In this document: one piece after another, positions 60,483-64,000 of the stretch | How positions within the stretch are numbered: the stretch's first letter is position 1 | How the letters are laid out: every line of letters begins with the position of its first letter | From: Streptococcus rubneri | Lineage (GTDB): Bacteria; Bacillota; Bacilli; Lactobacillales; Streptococcaceae | Length of the DNA stretch: 64,000 bases | NCBI RefSeq assembly: GCF_004785935.1 | Contig: NZ_SRRP01000001.1 | Location: 1,240,001-1,304,000, forward strand | Direction: 5' to 3' | Program-made: the position numbers and the translations under genes | Notes under the pieces: model-generated | Database searches by the model: none | Told to the model about the DNA's origin: nothing | What the model saw: the letters and a program-made list of their open reading frames with translations, nothing else

Positions 60483-61448
60483 ATGCCACTTATTCACCGA
60501 ACCATCAAGATGGTCCTCGCCACCTGTTTGGCCATCTTGCTTGCAGAGTTTTTAGGTCTAACCTACGCCACCTCTGCGGGGATCATTGCCATCCTCAGCA
60601 TTACCGATACCCGTCGAAGTACAGCTAGATTGGCTTACAACCGCTTTATGTCCATGCTTCTCGCCCTGTTCCTTGGCAGCTTAGCCTTTCAGATTCTCGG
60701 CTACAATCTCTGGGCCCTTGGTTTTTATCTAGCCACTTATGTTCCCCTCGCTTTTCTACAAGGCTGGGAAATCGGCATCACACCAAGCTCTGTCCTGGTT
60801 ACCCATCTCCTGCTAGAAAAATCCACTTCTATAGCTTTATTGGGAAATGAGGTTACCATTTTCCTGATTGGAACCAGCTTTGCTCTCTTAGCCAATCTCT
60901 ATATGCCTTCTCGACAAGCAGAAATTGATCGCTATCATGAAATTGTAGAGGAACAACTTAAAAAGATTCTTTATCGTTTTGCAGAATTTCTGGGAAAAGG
61001 AGACGGCAGCAACGATGCTAGCTTGATTCGTGAGCTAGATACCATCTTAAGGGAAGCTCTCGATTTGGTGTATCTAGACCACTCCAACCACCTCTTCCAC
61101 CAGACTAACTACCATGTTCATTATTTCGAGATGAGAAAGCGTCAAAATAATATCCTGCGAGACATGGCTAACAACGTAAACAACTGTCAATTAGCCGCGA
61201 GTGAGAGCCTCATTTTAGCTCAACTTTTTGCTAAAACAGCCAGCCAGCTCAGTCAGGAAAATCCAGCGCAGTTCCTTCTTGATGAGATCAATCGCTATCT
61301 AGCAGTCTTTCGTGAACGACCTCTCCCTCGATCTCGTCAAGAATTTGAAACCCGAGCGACTCTTTTGCAACTCCTCAGAGACCTTGAAACCTTCATCTCC
61401 ATCAAGGTGGAATTCTATCAAAATTACCAGGATGAACTGCAAGCATGA
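60483..61448 (+). CDS. Aromatic acid exporter family protein (FUSC/DUF939 type)
   Basis: The 321-aa protein has an N-terminal membrane part of about five to six helices (residues about 6-140, ending with FLIGTSFALLANLYMP) and a long helical cytosolic C-terminal domain (about 145-321). This order is that of the ArAE_1/DUF939 family, related to aromatic-acid exporters. The substrate is unknown. GGAAAG precedes the ATG, and TATAAT at 60443-60448 lies divergent from the rlmB promoter. Confidence 0.85.
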   Translation: MPLIHRTIKMVLATCLAILLAEFLGLTYATSAGIIAILSITDTRRSTARLAYNRFMSMLLALFLGSLAFQILGYNLWALGFYLATYVPLAFLQGWEIGITPSSVLVTHLLLEKSTSIALLGNEVTIFLIGTSFALLANLYMPSRQAEIDRYHEIVEEQLKKILYRFAEFLGKGDGSNDASLIRELDTILREALDLVYLDHSNHLFHQTNYHVHYFEMRKRQNNILRDMANNVNNCQLAASESLILAQLFAKTASQLSQENPAQFLLDEINRYLAVFRERPLPRSRQEFETRATLLQLLRDLETFISIKVEFYQNYQDELQA

Positions 61449-61465
61449 GTTCTGCTCATATACAG

Positions 61466-61495
61466 AAAGAGGCCAAATGTTTCGGCTTCTTTTTT
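61466..61495 (+). terminator. Terminator of the aromatic acid exporter gene
   Basis: AGAGGCC pairs with GGCTTCT (one G-T pair) around a 9-nt loop and runs into T6. Confidence 0.7.
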
Positions 61496-61552
61496 ATCTT
61501 TTTCTTGGTCCTCCTCTACTCCTTTCCTCAGAAAATTATTCTAAAAACCCTA

Positions 61553-61581
61553 TTGAAAGCGCTGTCATAAAATGATATGAT
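61553..61581 (+). promoter_or_regulatory. Promoter of the M14 peptidase gene with a perfect cre site
   Basis: TTGAAA (61553-61558) and TATGAT (61576-61581) are 17 bp apart. TGAAAGCGCTGTCA (61554-61567) fits every position of the CcpA consensus TGWAANCGNTNWCA and overlaps the -35 box, so glucose repression by CcpA is expected. Confidence 0.85.
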
Positions 61582-61619
61582 AAGTGTATATGTATGCAAA
61601 GAACAAAGGAGGTCTCTTT

Positions 61620-64000
61620 ATGCATTCTTCTTATAAGAAGCGTTTGTACACAAACGCTCTCAGTATCTCTACCGCAGTCCTCTTAGCCTTCCTCGCACAA
61701 GGCCAAGTTGCTGCGGACACTGTCGAGCCCGCTAGTCCTGCTGCACCTGTCGAAAATGTCCTCAAACCAGAGGAGGCTAGTGCTAGTCCAGTTGCTGGAT
61801 CAGAAGTGGCAAGTCCTAGCTCAGCAACAGAAGTTACACCAAGCCCTGTGGAAGCAAGTCCTAGTTCAGCTAGTCCTGCTAGCCCAGAAACAAGCTCTTC
61901 TACTGCTTCAGACACTGCTAGCCCTGCTGCCAAACCAGAAAACCCGGTGTCAGATCGTGCAGCTAGCACAGAACCAGCTGTCAGCTTGACCAACAGCACT
62001 ATTTACATGTCTGAAAAAGAGAAATTGACCGATACCGTCAAGGATCAAGCACAGGCTGCTGGAAAAATCAGCTGGACCTTGGACGACAAACCGCTGGAAG
62101 AGTGGAAAACTTGGGACATGGAAACAGGAACTCTTTCCAAAGATCCTTTCATCACTGTTGAAGAAAATAAAAACGGAAACGATTTGGATCTGACCTTTGA
62201 CGTCAAGGAACTCTTTGGTGAAGATTTAAGCCTTCGGACTCCAAACAATATCCGTCGGACCTATCGCAACTATATCGGTGAACACGTCTTGGTCGGTACT
62301 AGTGCTGATTTGGGACTCACTATCCGTAAAATCTTTAACTTCCGTCCTTACAAAGACTTCCATACCCATGAAGAAATGTTAGCCTCTATTGAGAAATCTA
62401 AAGCAGAGGCGAAAACAGACCGTCTGGTTCAGCTCGAAACTCTTGGTAAGAGCGCCCAAGGACGTGATATGAAGATGGGAATCGTGAGTAAGGACCAAGC
62501 CAGCATCGATCACTACCTCTCATCTACCAATCCAAAAGCCCTCACAAAACCAAGCGAGATGTTGGCAGCTCTGAAGGACAAGACCTTGGATTATAAACTA
62601 CCTGTCCTTGTTCACAATACCCACGCCGATGAACAACCTGGAATTGATATTATCACGGGACTCTTCCGTACCTTCGCAACTGAAAATCAAGTCAGCTTTA
62701 AGACTACGGATGAAGCCGGAAACGTCAAGAACGTGACCTTGGATATTCCAACCCTCTTAAATAAATTTATTTTCTTGTTTGACTTCACGGAAAACCCTGA
62801 TGGGGACGCTCTCAACCTGCGTGCTTTGGCCAATGGACTGGATCCCAACCGCGATGCCAGCTACCAAACAAACCCCGAAGTGCGTACCGTCATCCAAATG
62901 ATCAACAAGTGGAATCCAATTGCTCTCTATGATATCCATGGATTTGTCAAAGAATTCTTGATTGAGCCTGCAACACCTCCACATGATCCAAACTTTGAAT
63001 ACGACCTCATGTCCAACCTCATGCTAGAAAATGCCCGCCATATGGGCCGCGCAGGGGTTGCCAATTCCAAATACGACAGCTACATCATTCCAAAACTGGA
63101 TTGGGGAGATGGCTGGGATGATTCCTTCTCTGGTTATACAGGTGTCTATGCTGTCTATCACGGCATCTTGGGCCACACCATTGAAATACCAGAATCCAAC
63201 CAGGAATCTTATTATGCTGGTCGTAATGCTGTCCTCGGCGGCATTGACTTCCTCAACCAAGATCCAGACAAACTCCTTGAGATGCGGCTCAACTTCTACC
63301 TACGTGGTCTCAACAAGATTGAAGATCCAAAAGCAGAAAATGAATTAGTAGGACCAACTGGTGAAGTTGTCGGTCGTGTGAAGAATGGTCGTCCGAAATT
63401 CTTCCCTGACTATTATGTTATCCCAATGGGACTCGACAAGGACAATGACGCCCAAGAAGCCTTCAATATGATCGACTACTTCAAACGAAACGGTGTCCTC
63501 GTTAAAGAACTCAAAGAAGATACAGGCAACTACAAAAAAGGGGACTTAGTCATTGATATGGCCCAAGCCAAACGTGGCTACGCCAACCATATCCTCTACA
63601 AAGGTTCCAATGAATCAGCATGGGCTGCTATGTATGCGGAACTTCTCGTCAACTTCCCTGATATGAGAGGGTTCAAAGCAGAACCAGTCTTCAAGGACGG
63701 GCTCTTTACAGGCAAACTAGGGGAAGTCACAACTACCCGTGCCACTCGAACCTCAGAAATCGATCCAAAGGCACCTTACTACGTCATCGCTAATACATCA
63801 GCCAGCGCTGTTCAAGCAGTAAACAAGGCGATTTCCCAAGGCAAATCTGTTTACCTAACAGATGATGGCTACATCGTTGACCGTGATACCTTCGCATCGC
63901 TCCTTCCAAACTATGCTATCTACGGCGAAGCCCTCTACAAGGTACCAAACGGTCCAACCTTGAAACCATTGAAAATCTACTCGCCTAATTATCACTACTA
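61620..64000 (+). CDS. Secreted M14-family zinc carboxypeptidase, partial (3' end outside window)
   Basis: The frame is open from the ATG at 61620 (AAAGGAGG upstream) to the window end, more than 793 residues. A signal peptide (about residues 1-33, cleavage near VAAD) is followed by a Ser/Ala/Pro/Glu-rich spacer (about 35-125). The M14 domain has zinc ligands His335 and Glu338 (HADEQPG), His440 (LYDIHGF), the NPDG segment and catalytic Glu522 (GHTIEIPES). It should release C-terminal amino acids from peptides outside the cell. A cell-wall anchor may lie beyond the window. The cre site suggests expression when sugar is scarce. Confidence 0.9.
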   Translation, partial: MHSSYKKRLYTNALSISTAVLLAFLAQGQVAADTVEPASPAAPVENVLKPEEASASPVAGSEVASPSSATEVTPSPVEASPSSASPASPETSSSTASDTASPAAKPENPVSDRAASTEPAVSLTNSTIYMSEKEKLTDTVKDQAQAAGKISWTLDDKPLEEWKTWDMETGTLSKDPFITVEENKNGNDLDLTFDVKELFGEDLSLRTPNNIRRTYRNYIGEHVLVGTSADLGLTIRKIFNFRPYKDFHTHEEMLASIEKSKAEAKTDRLVQLETLGKSAQGRDMKMGIVSKDQASIDHYLSSTNPKALTKPSEMLAALKDKTLDYKLPVLVHNTHADEQPGIDIITGLFRTFATENQVSFKTTDEAGNVKNVTLDIPTLLNKFIFLFDFTENPDGDALNLRALANGLDPNRDASYQTNPEVRTVIQMINKWNPIALYDIHGFVKEFLIEPATPPHDPNFEYDLMSNLMLENARHMGRAGVANSKYDSYIIPKLDWGDGWDDSFSGYTGVYAVYHGILGHTIEIPESNQESYYAGRNAVLGGIDFLNQDPDKLLEMRLNFYLRGLNKIEDPKAENELVGPTGEVVGRVKNGRPKFFPDYYVIPMGLDKDNDAQEAFNMIDYFKRNGVLVKELKEDTGNYKKGDLVIDMAQAKRGYANHILYKGSNESAWAAMYAELLVNFPDMRGFKAEPVFKDGLFTGKLGEVTTTRATRTSEIDPKAPYYVIANTSASAVQAVNKAISQGKSVYLTDDGYIVDRDTFASLLPNYAIYGEALYKVPNGPTLKPLKIYSPNYHY

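Noticed and set aside
61631-61999. Antisense frame across the peptidase spacer
   Set aside because: It is the complement of the Ser/Ala/Pro-rich codons; no ribosome binding site or homology.

Overview
The window is chromosomal DNA of an oral-type Streptococcus, most likely of the mitis/sanguinis/parasanguinis group. The evidence is a streptococcal pyruvate oxidase (SpxB), DexB, a PabB-PabC fusion, the hrcA-grpE-dnaK-dnaJ heat-shock operon with CIRCE operators, rplM-rpsI, low GC content, AAGGAG-type ribosome binding sites and TTGACA/TATAAT promoters. No rRNA, tRNA or CRISPR array was seen. The species cannot be fixed from the sequence alone.

Layout. 1-5.6 kb: 5' end of a large SARP/BTAD-AAA regulator, then metE-metF behind a perfect MtaR (MET) box. 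5.6-15.6 kb: dexB, a membrane acyltransferase, pabB plus an alpha/beta hydrolase, an ABC exporter convergent with a two-component system, and a small membrane protein. 15.7-24 kb: a GH1 phospho-beta-glucosidase, an iron alcohol dehydrogenase, spxB, an SGNH hydrolase, a HAD phosphatase and an AraC regulator. 24-31.7 kb: a membrane MutS-like ATPase paired with a CapA-like protein, msrAB, pyrD and gdhA. 31.8-37.9 kb: the heat-shock operon (hrcA-grpE-dnaK-DJ-1-like-dnaJ), with unusually large palindromic elements between its genes. 38-45.2 kb: an LD-carboxypeptidase, tandem histidine phosphatases, the UPF0210/ACT pair, a VanZ-RDD protein, a rhomboid, and a double-glycine bacteriocin-like peptide with a CPBP protease-family partner. 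45.6-57.2 kb: an accessory region. 57.2-64 kb: rpsI-rplM, DegV, NYN, rlmB, an aromatic-acid exporter, and the 5' part of a secreted M14 carboxypeptidase.

The accessory region (about 48.4-57.2 kb) is the most unusual part. The last 13-16 codons of rpsI plus its stop codon occur three extra times (48430, 50269, 55193), each followed by its own terminator. A tyrosine-integrase C-terminal remnant and three GGGGTGAA repeats lie immediately beside the intact rpsI; another GGGGTGAA repeat lies at the far scar. I read this as repeated integration of mobile elements at the rpsI 3' end (an accretion), now decayed. The cargo between the scars is cadD-cadX (cadmium resistance), a P-type ATPase with an atypical metal-site motif plus a DUF6110 protein, a truncated duplicate of a DUF389 gene, ISL3 and IS256 transposase remnants, and fragments of TetR, diacylglycerol-kinase and TMEM175 genes.

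Regulatory highlights: a perfect 17-bp MET box before metE; two CIRCE elements around the hrcA promoter; a CadX-type operator; a perfect cre site in the promoter of the M14 peptidase; an L13 leader before rplM; and two genes (pabB, rlmB) whose extended -10 element places the transcription start exactly on the A of the start codon, predicting leaderless mRNAs.
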